Source: Paracoccus gahaiensis (GTDB lineage Bacteria > Pseudomonadota > Alphaproteobacteria > Rhodobacterales > Rhodobacteraceae). From it: a stretch of 64,000 bases of DNA. A program made the position numbers and the translations under genes. Where the stretch lies: positions 124,001-188,000 of the forward strand of contig NZ_SUNI01000005.1 in assembly GCF_005048225.1 (NCBI RefSeq), written 5' to 3'. Below, piece after piece: positions 49,156 to 58,529 of this stretch (position 1 is its first letter; every line of letters starts with the position of its first letter). The notes under the pieces are model-generated. The model made no database searches, was not told where the DNA came from, and saw nothing but the letters and a program-made list of their open reading frames with translations.

Positions 49156-50355
49156 ATGACCGTCGTATTCCCGCAGGCCGCAGGCGCGGCTCCGATCACG
49201 CAAGATGTGCTGACCCTTCCGCGCAAGCTGCCGGAGGGTGGGCCGATCAATCTTGTCGGGCTGACGCGGGACCAGCTGCGGGATGCGCTGATCGCGGCGG
49301 GCACGCCCGAGAAGCAGGCGAAGATGCGCGTCGGTCAGGTCTGGCAGTGGATCTATCACTGGGGCGTGCGCGATTTCGCGCAGATGACGAACCTGGCCAA
49401 GGACTATCGCGCGCTGCTGGCGGCGAATTTCCAGATCACCCTGCCCGAGGTCGTGACCCGGCAGGTCAGCAGCGACGGCACCCGCAAGTATCTGGTCCGC
49501 ATCGCCGGCGGCCACGAGGTCGAGGTCGTCTATATTCCCGAAGAAGGTCGCGGAACGCTCTGCGTCAGTTCCCAGGTGGGCTGCACGCTGACCTGTTCGT
49601 TCTGCCATACCGGCACGCAGAAGCTGGTGCGCAACCTGACGGCGGGCGAGATCGTGGGCCAGTTGATGCTGGCGCGCGACGATCTGGGCGAATGGCCCGT
49701 GCAGGGCGCGCCCAAGGACGAGACCCGGCTGATCAGCAACATGGTCCTGATGGGCATGGGCGAGCCCTTGTACAATTTCGAGAATGTCCGCGACGCGATG
49801 AAGATCGTGATGGACAACGAGGGGCTGACCCTGTCGCGCCGTCGCATCACCCTGTCGACCAGCGGCGTGGTTCCCGAGATCGCCCGCACCGCGCAGGAGA
49901 TCGGCTGCCTGCTGGCCGTCAGCTTTCACGCCACCACCGACGAGGTGCGCGACCGGTTGGTGCCCATCAACAAGCGCTGGAACATCGAGACGCTGCTAGC
50001 GGCCCTGCGCGATTATCCGCGCCTGACCAACAGCGAGCGGATCACCTTCGAATACGTCATGCTGGCGGGGGTGAACGACAGCGATGCCGATGCGCATCGC
50101 CTGGTCGACCTGATCCGCGGCATTCCGGCCAAGATCAACCTGATCCCCTTCAACGAATGGCCCGGCGCGCCCTACAAGCGGTCCAGCAACAACCGCATCC
50201 ATGCATTCGCGGACATCATCCACAATGCCGGCTATGCCAGCCCGATCCGCACGCCGCGCGGCGAGGATATCATGGCTGCCTGCGGCCAGCTGAAATCCGC
50301 GACCGAGCGGGGCCGCAAGTCCCGCGCCCAGATCGCCGCCGAGGCTGCCGAGTAA
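49156..50355 (+). CDS. rlmN: 23S rRNA (adenine2503-C2)/tRNA methyltransferase RlmN
   Basis: Radical SAM methyltransferase of 399 aa. The cluster motif is [11 protein letters not shown] near residue 140. The conserved C-terminal cysteine that carries the methyl intermediate is in [29 protein letters not shown] is the usual N-terminal block. ATG 49156 gives the family N-terminus; in-frame ATG 49096 lies at the edge of the repeat. Confidence 0.95.
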   Translation: MTVVFPQAAGAAPITQDVLTLPRKLPEGGPINLVGLTRDQLRDALIAAGTPEKQAKMRVGQVWQWIYHWGVRDFAQMTNLAKDYRALLAANFQITLPEVVTRQVSSDGTRKYLVRIAGGHEVEVVYIPEEGRGTLCVSSQVGCTLTCSFCHTGTQKLVRNLTAGEIVGQLMLARDDLGEWPVQGAPKDETRLISNMVLMGMGEPLYNFENVRDAMKIVMDNEGLTLSRRRITLSTSGVVPEIARTAQEIGCLLAVSFHATTDEVRDRLVPINKRWNIETLLAALRDYPRLTNSERITFEYVMLAGVNDSDADAHRLVDLIRGIPAKINLIPFNEWPGAPYKRSSNNRIHAFADIIHNAGYASPIRTPRGEDIMAACGQLKSATERGRKSRAQIAAEAAE

Positions 50356-50386
50356 TACCACTGGGCACCCGGGCGACGCGCCGGGT

Positions 50387-51403
50387 TCAGCGACGCTTGC
50401 CGCCTCGGGGAATGGTCGTGCGGTTGCCGCGCGGGCCGGTCTGGACCGGGGTGTTCGCGGTATTCTCCTCTGACAGCTTGCGCCAGCGCTCCAGCCGCTC
50501 GGCGGACAGGGTGCCTGCCGCGATGGCGGCCTGCACGGCGCAGCCCGGCTCGTGCGCATGGGTGCAGTCGCGGAACCGGCAGAGGGGTGCCAGCTCGGTG
50601 ATCTCGGCAAACAGCATCTCGAGGCCCGCCGCCACGTCCGCCACATGCAGCGTGCGCATGCCGGGCGTGTCGATCACCCAGCCTCCGCCCGAGATCGGGT
50701 GCAGCGACCGCGCGGTGGTGGTGTGGCGGCCCTTGGCGTCGCCCTCGCGGATGGCGCCGGTCAGCTGGGCCTGACCCTCGGCCTTGTCGGCCAGCGTGTT
50801 CAGCAGCGTCGACTTGCCCACGCCCGAGGATCCGACCAGCGCCACGGTGCGGCCCGTCCCGCACCAGGGCGCCAGCACGGTGGCGGCATCGGGGTCCTTG
50901 GCGTTCAGCAGCACGACCTCCAGCCCGCGCTGCAGGGCCAGGGCCTGATCGCGCCAGGGGGCGGGGTCGTCCACCTTGTCGATCTTGGTCAGCACGATCA
51001 CGGGCTGGGTCCCGGCCTCGTTGGCCAGGGCCAGATAGCGTTCCAGCCGGGCGGCGTTGAAATCGTCATTGCACGAGGTCACGATGAACAGCGTGTCGAT
51101 ATTGGCGGCGATCAGCTGGCGGGTGTCGGCGCCCTCGGTCCGGCGGCGCAGCAGGGCGCGGCGGTCCAAGCGGCGGGCCAGCACCCGGGTGTCGGCATGG
51201 GCCAAGACCCAATCGCCCACCGCATAATCGGCGGTCGTCGCGTGCAGCGGCAGTTCCAGCCGGACCTGCCCCGCCCCGGTTTCCGCCGACAGCCGCGAGC
51301 GGTGGACCGAGGCCACGCGCATGGGCACCAGCCCCGCATCCTCGGGGGTGACCTGTTCGGCGAAGAAGGGCTGCCAGCCAAGATCTTGCAGCATGTCACT
51401 CAT
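50387..51403 (-). CDS. rsgA: Small ribosomal subunit biogenesis GTPase RsgA
   Basis: Circularly permuted GTPase of 338 aa that checks late 30S assembly. It has an OB-fold N-terminus, then G4 (VLTKIDKV) before G1 (VGSSGVGKSTLLN) and G3 (DTPGMR), the permuted order typical of the family. A zinc site follows (C-x4-C-x-H with CRFRDCTHAHEPGC). The C-terminal basic tail contacts rRNA. ATG 51403 (MSDML) is preferred over one 18 codons upstream. Confidence 0.95.
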   Translation of the reverse strand: MSDMLQDLGWQPFFAEQVTPEDAGLVPMRVASVHRSRLSAETGAGQVRLELPLHATTADYAVGDWVLAHADTRVLARRLDRRALLRRRTEGADTRQLIAANIDTLFIVTSCNDDFNAARLERYLALANEAGTQPVIVLTKIDKVDDPAPWRDQALALQRGLEVVLLNAKDPDAATVLAPWCGTGRTVALVGSSGVGKSTLLNTLADKAEGQAQLTGAIREGDAKGRHTTTARSLHPISGGGWVIDTPGMRTLHVADVAAGLEMLFAEITELAPLCRFRDCTHAHEPGCAVQAAIAAGTLSAERLERWRKLSEENTANTPVQTGPRGNRTTIPRGGKRR

Positions 51404-51482
51404 GCGATCTGAATGGCGGGGGCATTCGACAGATGCAAGTCTTTCCGTCACATACACTTTCTGATTGTGTTAATGAGCGGGA

Positions 51483-51519
51483 ATCATCCTGATCCGACAT
51501 GCCTTGGGATCAGGATGAT
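51483..51519 (+). promoter_or_regulatory. Perfect 13-bp inverted repeat before the acyltransferase gene
   Basis: ATCATCCTGATCC (51483-51495) and GGATCAGGATGAT (51507-51519) flank an 11-base centre. It lies in the divergent gap between rsgA and the acyltransferase, ending 31 bases before the ATG, where it could be an operator or a leader hairpin. No T-tract follows. Confidence 0.6.
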
Positions 51520-51550
51520 GTAAGACCCCAAGGGAAAAACGAGGTCTTGA

Positions 51551-52303
51551 ATGACGGATATGGCGCGCGCCTATGACAGGATCGCCACGGCAGCCCTGCG
51601 CGTGGGAACGGCGATCGAAGGGTTGGACCGGTTCGCGCGATCTGCCCAAGGGCCACTGACCAGCCTTTCGGCGGGCGAGGTGACTGGTCGTGCGACCATG
51701 ACCTGCAAGGGGCACGGCAACAGCCTCTGGCGGGGCCATGGAAGCGCCGTCGTGCGATCCCGCATCGAGATCGTGGGCAACAACAACATCGTCTTTCTGG
51801 GCGGCTTCAGCCAGTTGCGGGCTTCGGATATCCGTCTGAGGGGTGATGGCTGCCTGTTCTTCTTCGGGCCGCTGTCGACGACAGGCTCGATCCTGTGCAT
51901 TGCCAAGGGTGGGCGGCAAATTATCGTGGGCGAGGACTGCATGTTCTCGACCGACGTCACCATCGAGACATCGGACCATCATGGGATCTACGACGCGGCT
52001 TCGGGCTTGCGGGTGAACCTCGAGGCCGACATCGTCATCCATACCCATGTCTGGATCGGGCGGCGCGTCAGCATTGCCAAGGGCAGCGAGATCGGCGGCC
52101 ATTCGGTCATCGGGCAGGGTTCGGTGGTCACCGGGATCACTGCGCCCGACAGTGTCCATGCGGGCGTTCCGGCGCGCTGTATCAGGTCGGGCGTCCAATG
52201 GTCGCGGGGATCGGCAGACAGTCTGGACGCTGCTGCGGAAACTTCCGTCATCCGCACCATCGACCGCCGCCGCCGCGACTATGTTGCCCATCTGTCGCGT
52301 TGA
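51551..52303 (+). CDS. Hexapeptide-repeat acyltransferase (LbH/CysE-LacA type)
   Basis: Protein of 250 aa with a left-handed parallel beta-helix. Hexapeptide repeats run from about 70 to 205 (IEIVGNNNIVFLGG, VTIETSDHH, VIHTHVWIGRRVSIAKGSEIGGHSVIGQGSVV). The catalytic histidine is probably in the TSDHHGIYD or HTHVWIG segments, as in O-acetyltransferases of exopolysaccharide synthesis. No glycan cluster surrounds it, so its acceptor is unknown. It has less extreme codon bias than its neighbours, hinting at transfer. Confidence 0.75.
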   Translation: MTDMARAYDRIATAALRVGTAIEGLDRFARSAQGPLTSLSAGEVTGRATMTCKGHGNSLWRGHGSAVVRSRIEIVGNNNIVFLGGFSQLRASDIRLRGDGCLFFFGPLSTTGSILCIAKGGRQIIVGEDCMFSTDVTIETSDHHGIYDAASGLRVNLEADIVIHTHVWIGRRVSIAKGSEIGGHSVIGQGSVVTGITAPDSVHAGVPARCIRSGVQWSRGSADSLDAAAETSVIRTIDRRRRDYVAHLSR

Positions 52304-52315
52304 ACTCGCCGATGG

Positions 52316-53143
52316 TCACGCCTGCGGGGTCGGCCATTCGTCGATGATGGCGGCGGCCTCGGCGGCGGTCTCGACGAAATGCAGCAGGTCCAGATCGGCC
52401 TCGCTGATGGTGCCGGCGCGGGCCAGCGCCTGCCAGTTCACGATGTCGCGCCAGAAATCACCGCCGAACAGGATCAGCGGCACGCGGGCCATGCGGCGGG
52501 TCTGGATCAGGGTCAGCGCCTCGAACAGCTCGTCCAGCGTGCCGAAGCCGCCCGGAAAGACAGTGATCGCGCGGGCGCGCATCAGGAAATGCATCTTGCG
52601 GATCGCGAAATAGTGGAAGTTGAAGCAGAGGTCCGGCGTCACATAGGCGTTGGGGCTCTGCTCGTGCGGCAGCACGATGGACAGGCCGATGGACCGCCCG
52701 CCCGCATCCTGCGCGCCCAGATTGCCGGCCTCCATCACGCCCGGGCCGCCGCCGGTGCAGATGACCAGATCATGCCCGCCGCCCGCCAGGCTGCGTTCGG
52801 TCATCAGGCGGCCGAATTCGCGGGCCTCGGTGTAGAAATGCGACAGCGCGCCCAGTCCGGGGGTGCGCGCCTCGGAGGCGCGCTCGGGCGAGGGGATGCG
52901 GGCGCCGCCGAAGATCACCACGGTCGAGTTGATCCCGTGTTCCTCCATCAGCATCTGCGGCTTGAGCAGTTCCAGCTGCAGGCGGACCGGGCGCAATTCC
53001 TCGCGCAGCAGGAAATCGGGGTCGGAGAAGGCCAGCCGATAGGACGGCGCCTCGGTCTGGGGCGTGTGGGGCGCACGGGCGGCGCGGGCGGCATCCTGGG
53101 CGCTGTCGGGCAGGGGGTGGGATCGGTCGTCCGTCTGGCTCAT
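52316..53143 (-). CDS. LOG-family protein (cytokinin riboside 5'-monophosphate phosphoribohydrolase-like)
   Basis: Nucleotide 5'-monophosphate nucleosidase-like protein of 275 aa. The signature PGGFGTLDELFEALT is present near residue 200, with GGGPGVMEAGN near 130. The N-terminal extension (about 1-80) is longer than in the short plant-type LOG proteins. The physiological substrate in bacteria of this group is uncertain. Start ATG 53143 or the preceding ATG 53146. Confidence 0.85.
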   Translation of the reverse strand: MSQTDDRSHPLPDSAQDAARAARAPHTPQTEAPSYRLAFSDPDFLLREELRPVRLQLELLKPQMLMEEHGINSTVVIFGGARIPSPERASEARTPGLGALSHFYTEAREFGRLMTERSLAGGGHDLVICTGGGPGVMEAGNLGAQDAGGRSIGLSIVLPHEQSPNAYVTPDLCFNFHYFAIRKMHFLMRARAITVFPGGFGTLDELFEALTLIQTRRMARVPLILFGGDFWRDIVNWQALARAGTISEADLDLLHFVETAAEAAAIIDEWPTPQA

Positions 53144-53248
53144 CACATCCTCGGGCGGCTTGGCGCGGATTGCGCGGGCTTTCAGGGGTGCTTATAGCCC
53201 TGAGGGACCAGTTTCCACCCGGACGCGACGAAACAGCAAGAGGCCCCG

Positions 53249-54069
<821 letters not shown>

Positions 54070-54070
<1 letters not shown>

Positions 54071-54531
54071 TGACGACGCTCTACATCGACGCGGACGCCT
54101 GTCCGGTCAAGGCCGAGGCCGAACGGGTGGCCGTGCGGATGGGCGTGCCGATGGTGCTGGTCTGCAATGGCGGGCTGCGGATGCCCACGCATCCGCTGGT
54201 CCGGCTGCAGATCGTCGCCGCCGGCCCCGACGAGGCCGACAAGTGGATCGCGGACAGCTGCGGTCCGGGCGACGTGGTGGTCACCAGCGACCTGCCGCTG
54301 GCGGATCGCTGCATCAAGGCGGGGGCCGCCGTGCTGACCCATGCGGGCGAGGTGCTGAACGTGGCCAATATCGGCCCGCGCCTGGCCACGCGCGACCTGA
54401 TGGCCGACATCCGCGAGGCCAATCCCTTCCATCAGGGCGGCGGTGCGGGTTTCGGCAAGGCCGACCGGGCGCGCTTCCTGCAGGCGCTGGACCGGGCGCT
54501 GACCGCTGCCCGCCGCATCCCGCGCAGCTGA
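54070..54531 (+). CDS. UPF0178 (YaiI/YqxD) family protein
   Basis: Conserved protein of 153 aa of a PIN-like fold family with no established function. The signature [16 protein letters not shown] opens the protein, and [17 protein letters not shown] is the second conserved block. Acidic residues there could bind a metal for nuclease activity, but this is untested. Coupled to dapD by a one-base overlap. Confidence 0.9.
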
Positions 54532-54542
54532 GGGCGAACCGT

Positions 54543-54569
54543 CCGCCGCCCAACCGCGTTGGGCGGCGG
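54543..54569 (+). terminator. Perfect 11-bp hairpin between the UPF0178 gene and exoD
   Basis: CCGCCGCCCAA pairs with TTGGGCGGCGG around CCGCG. No T-tract follows, so it may be a rho-dependent or RNA-stabilising element. It ends eight bases before the exoD ribosome site AGGAGAG. Confidence 0.5.
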
Positions 54570-54586
54570 CCCGGCAGGAGAGACCG

Positions 54587-55165
54587 ATGCACGACGACCA
54601 GACCATCACCGGCATGACCGACCGCGTCCGCGAGGCCGCCTCGGACGAGACGATCAGCGTGGCGCAGATCACCGCGGCCTTGGGCCAGGATTCGCTGCCT
54701 CCGAACCTGATGATCCCGGCGCTGGCAGTGGTGTCGCCCCTGTCGGGAGTGCCGCTGTTCTCGTCGGTCTGCGGGATGCTGATCGCGCTGATCTCGGCGC
54801 AGATGCTGATCGGGCGCGACCATGTCTGGCTGCCGGGCTTCCTGATGAGGCGCAAGCTGGGCTCGGCGCGGGTGCGCGGCGCGCTGGACTGGATGCGCCG
54901 CCCGGCGGCGTTTCTGGACCGCATCACCTCGGAACGCCTGACCGTGCTGGTGCGGCGCCCGATCCGCTGGATCATCCAAGGGGTGTGCCTCTGCTGCGGG
55001 CTGGCCATGCCGTTTCTGGAGCTGATCCCCTTCACCTCGTCGCTGATGGGGGTGGTGGTCAGCCTGCTGGCCTTCGGCCTGCTGGCGCGGGACGGGCTGT
55101 TCGTGCTGCTGGGGCTGCTGGCGATCGGCGGGATCGCGGCGCTGGTGCTGACCCTGCTGCCCTGA
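54587..55165 (+). CDS. exoD: ExoD-family exopolysaccharide synthesis protein
   Basis: Membrane protein of 192 aa. A short cytoplasmic N-terminus is followed by about five helices, with the family segment PPNLMIPALAVVSPLSGVPLFSSVCG near residue 40. ExoD affects exopolysaccharide production and alkali tolerance in rhizobia, with an unknown biochemical role. AGGAGAG precedes the ATG. Convergent with the AEC transporter gene. Confidence 0.85.
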   Translation: MHDDQTITGMTDRVREAASDETISVAQITAALGQDSLPPNLMIPALAVVSPLSGVPLFSSVCGMLIALISAQMLIGRDHVWLPGFLMRRKLGSARVRGALDWMRRPAAFLDRITSERLTVLVRRPIRWIIQGVCLCCGLAMPFLELIPFTSSLMGVVVSLLAFGLLARDGLFVLLGLLAIGGIAALVLTLLP

Positions 55166-55171
55166 CGGCGT

Positions 55172-56095
55172 TCAGACCCCGATCAGCACCATCAGCACCG
55201 GCAGCGTCACGATGCTGGCCGCCGTCGAGATCAGGATCGCGGTCGAGACGCGCTGCTGCGCGATCCCGAAATGCTGTGCCAGGATATAGACGTTCCCCGC
55301 CACCGGCAGCCCGGCGGCCACCACCATCACCCCCGCCGCGAAGGGATCGACACGCAGGGCCCAGGCCGCCAGCCCCACGGCCAGCGGATGCAGGCCCAGC
55401 TTGGCAAAGCTCAGCCAGCCGGCAGGGGCCAGCCGCGCCAGGCTGCGCCCCGCCAGACTGGCGCCGATGGCGAACAGCGCGCCGGGCGTGGCCGCGGCGC
55501 CCAGCAGGGCCAGGAACTCGTCCAGGGGCGCGGGCATGGGCAGCGCCAGCCCGCCCCAGGCCAGCCCCGCCACCATCGCCAGGATCATCGGATTGGCCGC
55601 GATCCCGCGCAGCACCGGCAGCACCGCCGCGACCCGCAGGCCGCCATGGCGCGAGGCATGCACGATCAGCGTGATCAGGGTCGAGAACACCAGCATGTCG
55701 ATGGTCAGCACCATCAGCACCGGCCCGACGGCGCGCTCGCCCAAAAGGACGACCAGCATGGGCACGCCCAGAAAGCCGGTATTGCCGATCATGCAGCATT
55801 GCGCCTCCATCGCGGCCTCGGCCAGGCCCAGGCCGCGCGCGCGGGCCACCGCGATGCCTGCGGCCCAGACCACCGCCGAGCCGCCCAGATAGGCCAGCGC
55901 GAATCGCAGGTCGAACAGCGCGCCCAGGTCGATCCCGGCGGCAAAGCGGAACAGCATCGCCGACAGCGCGAAATAGAAGACGAAGCGCGTCAGCCAGGCC
56001 GCGCCCTCGGGCGGGAAGAAGCGCATCGCGGCGGCCGCCCAGCCCAGCCCGATCAGGCCGAAGAAGGGCAGGGTCTTCAGCAGGATCTCCAGCAC
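55172..56095 (-). CDS. AEC-family transporter (auxin efflux carrier-like permease)
   Basis: Membrane protein of 307 aa with ten predicted helices in two halves of five. Family features include the N-terminal LEILLKTLPFFGLIGLGW and QCCMIGNTGFLGVPM near residue 98. Substrates in bacteria include malonate and other carboxylates; not determinable here. Start is GTG 56095 with GGGGG upstream. It lies 24 bases after the mbfA stop, and so is probably the last gene of that operon. Confidence 0.82.
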   Translation of the reverse strand: MLEILLKTLPFFGLIGLGWAAAAMRFFPPEGAAWLTRFVFYFALSAMLFRFAAGIDLGALFDLRFALAYLGGSAVVWAAGIAVARARGLGLAEAAMEAQCCMIGNTGFLGVPMLVVLLGERAVGPVLMVLTIDMLVFSTLITLIVHASRHGGLRVAAVLPVLRGIAANPMILAMVAGLAWGGLALPMPAPLDEFLALLGAAATPGALFAIGASLAGRSLARLAPAGWLSFAKLGLHPLAVGLAAWALRVDPFAAGVMVVAAGLPVAGNVYILAQHFGIAQQRVSTAILISTAASIVTLPVLMVLIGV

Positions 56096-56119
56096 GCGGC
56101 AGCCCCCTTTCGGGGAATG

Positions 56120-57100
56120 TCAGCCCGATCCGATCAGCACCCCTACGGCCAGCACCAGACCACCGCCCACGACGACTTGCAAGGTGGCCCGCCAGAAGGG
56201 CGTCTGCATCCAGCGGTTCTGGATCCAGGCGATGGCCCACAGCTCGACGAAGACCACGATGATGGCGATGGTCGTGGCGGTCCAGAAATCCGCGATCAGA
56301 TAGGGCAGCGCATGGCCAAGCCCCCCCACCGTGGTCATCACCCCCGACGAGAGCCCCCGCTTGATCGGCGATCCGCGCCCCGAGACGACGCCGTCATCCG
56401 ACGCGGCCTCGGTGAAGCCCATGCTGATGCCCGCGCCGATGCTGGCGGCCAGCCCGACCTGGAAGGTCGTCCAGGGATCCTGCGTGGCAAAGGCCACCGC
56501 GAAGATCGGCGCCAGGGTCGAGACGCTGCCATCCATCAGCCCCGCCAGCCCGGGCTGCACCCAGGTCAGCACGAAGTCGCGATGGGCGACGGCGTCCTCC
56601 TCGGCGCGGCTGTCGGCATCGACCAGCTGCTCGGTCAGTTCGCGCGCACGGTTCTCGTGGCCGCGCTCGGCGGCGGCCAGATCGCCCAGCAGCATGCGGG
56701 TGGGGGCATGCAGGCTTTGCTGGGCGGCGCGGGCGTAGAATTCGGCGGCATCCCGTTCCATCCCGGCGGCCTCGGCGCGGATCGTGTCCAGCGACAGGTT
56801 CTCGATCATCCAGGCCGGGCGGCGGGTGACATAGCCCGCAACATGCTCGCGCCGGATGACCGCGATCGAATCGCCCCACCGGACCCTGTGGATCTCCAGC
56901 AGCATCCGGCGGTGGCCGTCCTCCTCGGCGCTCATGGCGTCGAAGACGGCGGCGGTCGCGGGATAGTCCTGGCGCAGATGCGCGGCCCAGTTGCGATAGA
57001 TGCGGGCGTCATCCTCCTCCGAGGCGATGGCCAGGGCCACGATCTCGCGCTCGGACAGTTCCGACAGCCGCTTGCGGGCAGAGAGGAAGGGCATGGTCAT
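56120..57100 (-). CDS. mbfA: Membrane-bound ferritin/VIT1-type iron exporter MbfA
   Basis: Iron or manganese exporter of about 326 aa. The N-terminal ferritin-like domain (about 1-150) carries di-iron glutamates in [31 protein letters not shown] and [10 protein letters not shown]. The C-terminal VIT1-type domain has five membrane segments starting [19 protein letters not shown]. MbfA protects against iron and peroxide stress and is Irr-controlled in rhizobia. Start ATG 57100 is chosen; GTG 57112 (overlapping the tusA stop) and ATG 57094 are alternatives. Confidence 0.9.
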   Translation of the reverse strand: MTMPFLSARKRLSELSEREIVALAIASEEDDARIYRNWAAHLRQDYPATAAVFDAMSAEEDGHRRMLLEIHRVRWGDSIAVIRREHVAGYVTRRPAWMIENLSLDTIRAEAAGMERDAAEFYARAAQQSLHAPTRMLLGDLAAAERGHENRARELTEQLVDADSRAEEDAVAHRDFVLTWVQPGLAGLMDGSVSTLAPIFAVAFATQDPWTTFQVGLAASIGAGISMGFTEAASDDGVVSGRGSPIKRGLSSGVMTTVGGLGHALPYLIADFWTATTIAIIVVFVELWAIAWIQNRWMQTPFWRATLQVVVGGGLVLAVGVLIGSG

Positions 57101-57108
57101 CTTCGGTC

Positions 57109-57411
57109 TCACATATCCTCGGGGGTGAGGCCGCCTGCGGCCGAGGGGGCGGAAGGCCCCCGTGCGACCGTGAACTCATGCGCGCCGTCACCCAGATCGC
57201 GCAGGGCGACCATGGCATGCCCCGCCACCTCGCAGTAATGCGGCACATCGACCAAGGCCATGGAATCCGTGGCAATCAGGCGCAACATTCCGCCCTGGGG
57301 CAGCGCCATCAGCGCCTTGCGCAGGCGCAGGACGGGCAGGGGGCACAAAAGCCCCCGGGCATCCACCTCGGGGAGGGGGGTCAAGACGGGACCGCGAATC
57401 GGTCCAGGCAC
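57109..57411 (-). CDS. TusA-family sulfur carrier/sulfurtransferase
   Basis: Small sulfur-relay protein of at most 100 aa. The CPxP motif with the persulfide-carrying cysteine is GLLCPLPVLRLRKAL. The rest follows the two-layer TusA fold. The start is uncertain: GTG 57411 (31-base overlap with DUF2478), TTG 57384 (TTGA overlap) or GTG 57366 are all in frame. It lies between the DUF2478 gene and mbfA in one transcript. It may deliver sulfur to molybdenum-cofactor or iron-sulfur maturation. Confidence 0.82.
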   Translation of the reverse strand: MPGPIRGPVLTPLPEVDARGLLCPLPVLRLRKALMALPQGGMLRLIATDSMALVDVPHYCEVAGHAMVALRDLGDGAHEFTVARGPSAPSAAGGLTPEDM

Positions 57412-57893
57412 CAGTCCCGCAGCGCCTGCGGGTCCAGCCGGACGGCCAGATCGCCCGCGAAGTCCAGGAAGGCCGCCTGCTGCTGGCGCGGCACGTACAG
57501 AAGCACCGGCTGGCCCTCGGCCGCGGCCCGCCCGATCAGATCGCGAAAGCCGCGGCCCATCGCCTCCTGCCGGCCGAACTTGGGGATGACCACCAGCCCG
57601 GCGCCCTCCAGATGCGGCGCGGTCCGTGCCACCGCCTCCTCCAGCGCGCCGGTGTCCAGCCGGCAGCCCTGCGCGCCCGGCCCCAGGGATTGCGAGATGC
57701 GCAGCGGCGCGCCCGGATCGCCCAGCACGACGATCTCCATGTCGCAGGCGCAGTCGGGGCCCAGATCCAGGTTGCGCTGCACCGCACCCGCCACGGCCAG
57801 GCCGCGGGCGCGCAGATCCGTCGCCAGATCCTCGATCAGCCGGTCCGCCGCCCCGGGCGCGGCGCCCTCATCCGTGGAAAACCATGCCAGCAT
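57381..57893 (-). CDS. DUF2478 protein (P-loop-like, molybdenum-associated)
   Basis: Protein of 170 aa of the DUF2478 family, often found near molybdate transport or molybdoenzyme genes. It has AADRLIEDLATDLRARGLAVAGAVQ near residue 15 and VVIPKFGRQEAMGRGFRDLI near 105. No classical Walker A is visible, and no reaction is known. It starts nine bases after the response regulator stop, so it is probably in the same operon. Confidence 0.75.
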   Translation of the reverse strand: MLAWFSTDEGAAPGAADRLIEDLATDLRARGLAVAGAVQRNLDLGPDCACDMEIVVLGDPGAPLRISQSLGPGAQGCRLDTGALEEAVARTAPHLEGAGLVVIPKFGRQEAMGRGFRDLIGRAAAEGQPVLLYVPRQQQAAFLDFAGDLAVRLDPQALRDWCLDRFAVPS

Positions 57894-57902
57894 GCCGCCC
57901 CC

Positions 57903-58529
57903 TCACACGCCGCTGTCCAGCGCGAATTTCATCAAGCCGTTGATCCCGTCCACGCCCAGCTTCCGCTTGAGCGCCGACGAGGTGTTGGCGGCGGTCTTGT
58001 AGCTGACATTCAGCCGGTCGGCGATGGCCTGCAGCCCGTGTCCCTGCCCGATCAGCGTCAGCACCTGCCGTTCGCGGTCCGACAGCGCGCCAAGCGGATC
58101 GTCCGGCGCGCCGGCACGCAGCGTGGCCAGCGCCATGGCCTGCTTGGGGGCCAGATAGAACTCTCCGGCCTCCAGCTGGCGCACCGCGTCGCGGAAATCG
58201 GACGGAGGCGCGTTCTTGGACAGGAAACCCTGCGCGCCCGCCTGCAGGGCGCGGGCGGCAAAGCCGGTCTGGTCGTTCATGGAAAAGACCAGGATCCGCC
58301 CCTGCGGCGCCAGTTCCCGCAGCGGGCCCACCAGATCCAGCCCGCCCGCGCCGGGCAGGCTGATGTCCAGCACGATCAGGTCGGGCGCGGGGCCGGTGGC
58401 CAGCTGGTCCAGCGCCTCCTCGCCGGACATGGCCTGGCCTACCGGATCATAGCCCAGGTCGCGCAGCAGGCGGCTGGCGCCCAGATGGGTGATCGGGTGG
58501 TCGTCGATGACCAAGGCGCGTTTCGTCAC
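57903..58529 (-). CDS. LuxR/NarL-family response regulator
   Basis: Response regulator of 208 aa. The receiver (about 1-118) has D9-D10 and phosphoacceptor D55 (LIVLDISLPG). The helix-turn-helix is LSDRERQVLTLIGQGHGLQA followed by NVSYKTAANTSSALKRKLG, where the usual histidine after the recognition helix is asparagine. Its ATG overlaps the kinase stop by four bases, making a cognate pair. Targets unknown. Confidence 0.88.
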   Translation of the reverse strand: MTKRALVIDDHPITHLGASRLLRDLGYDPVGQAMSGEEALDQLATGPAPDLIVLDISLPGAGGLDLVGPLRELAPQGRILVFSMNDQTGFAARALQAGAQGFLSKNAPPSDFRDAVRQLEAGEFYLAPKQAMALATLRAGAPDDPLGALSDRERQVLTLIGQGHGLQAIADRLNVSYKTAANTSSALKRKLGVDGINGLMKFALDSGV

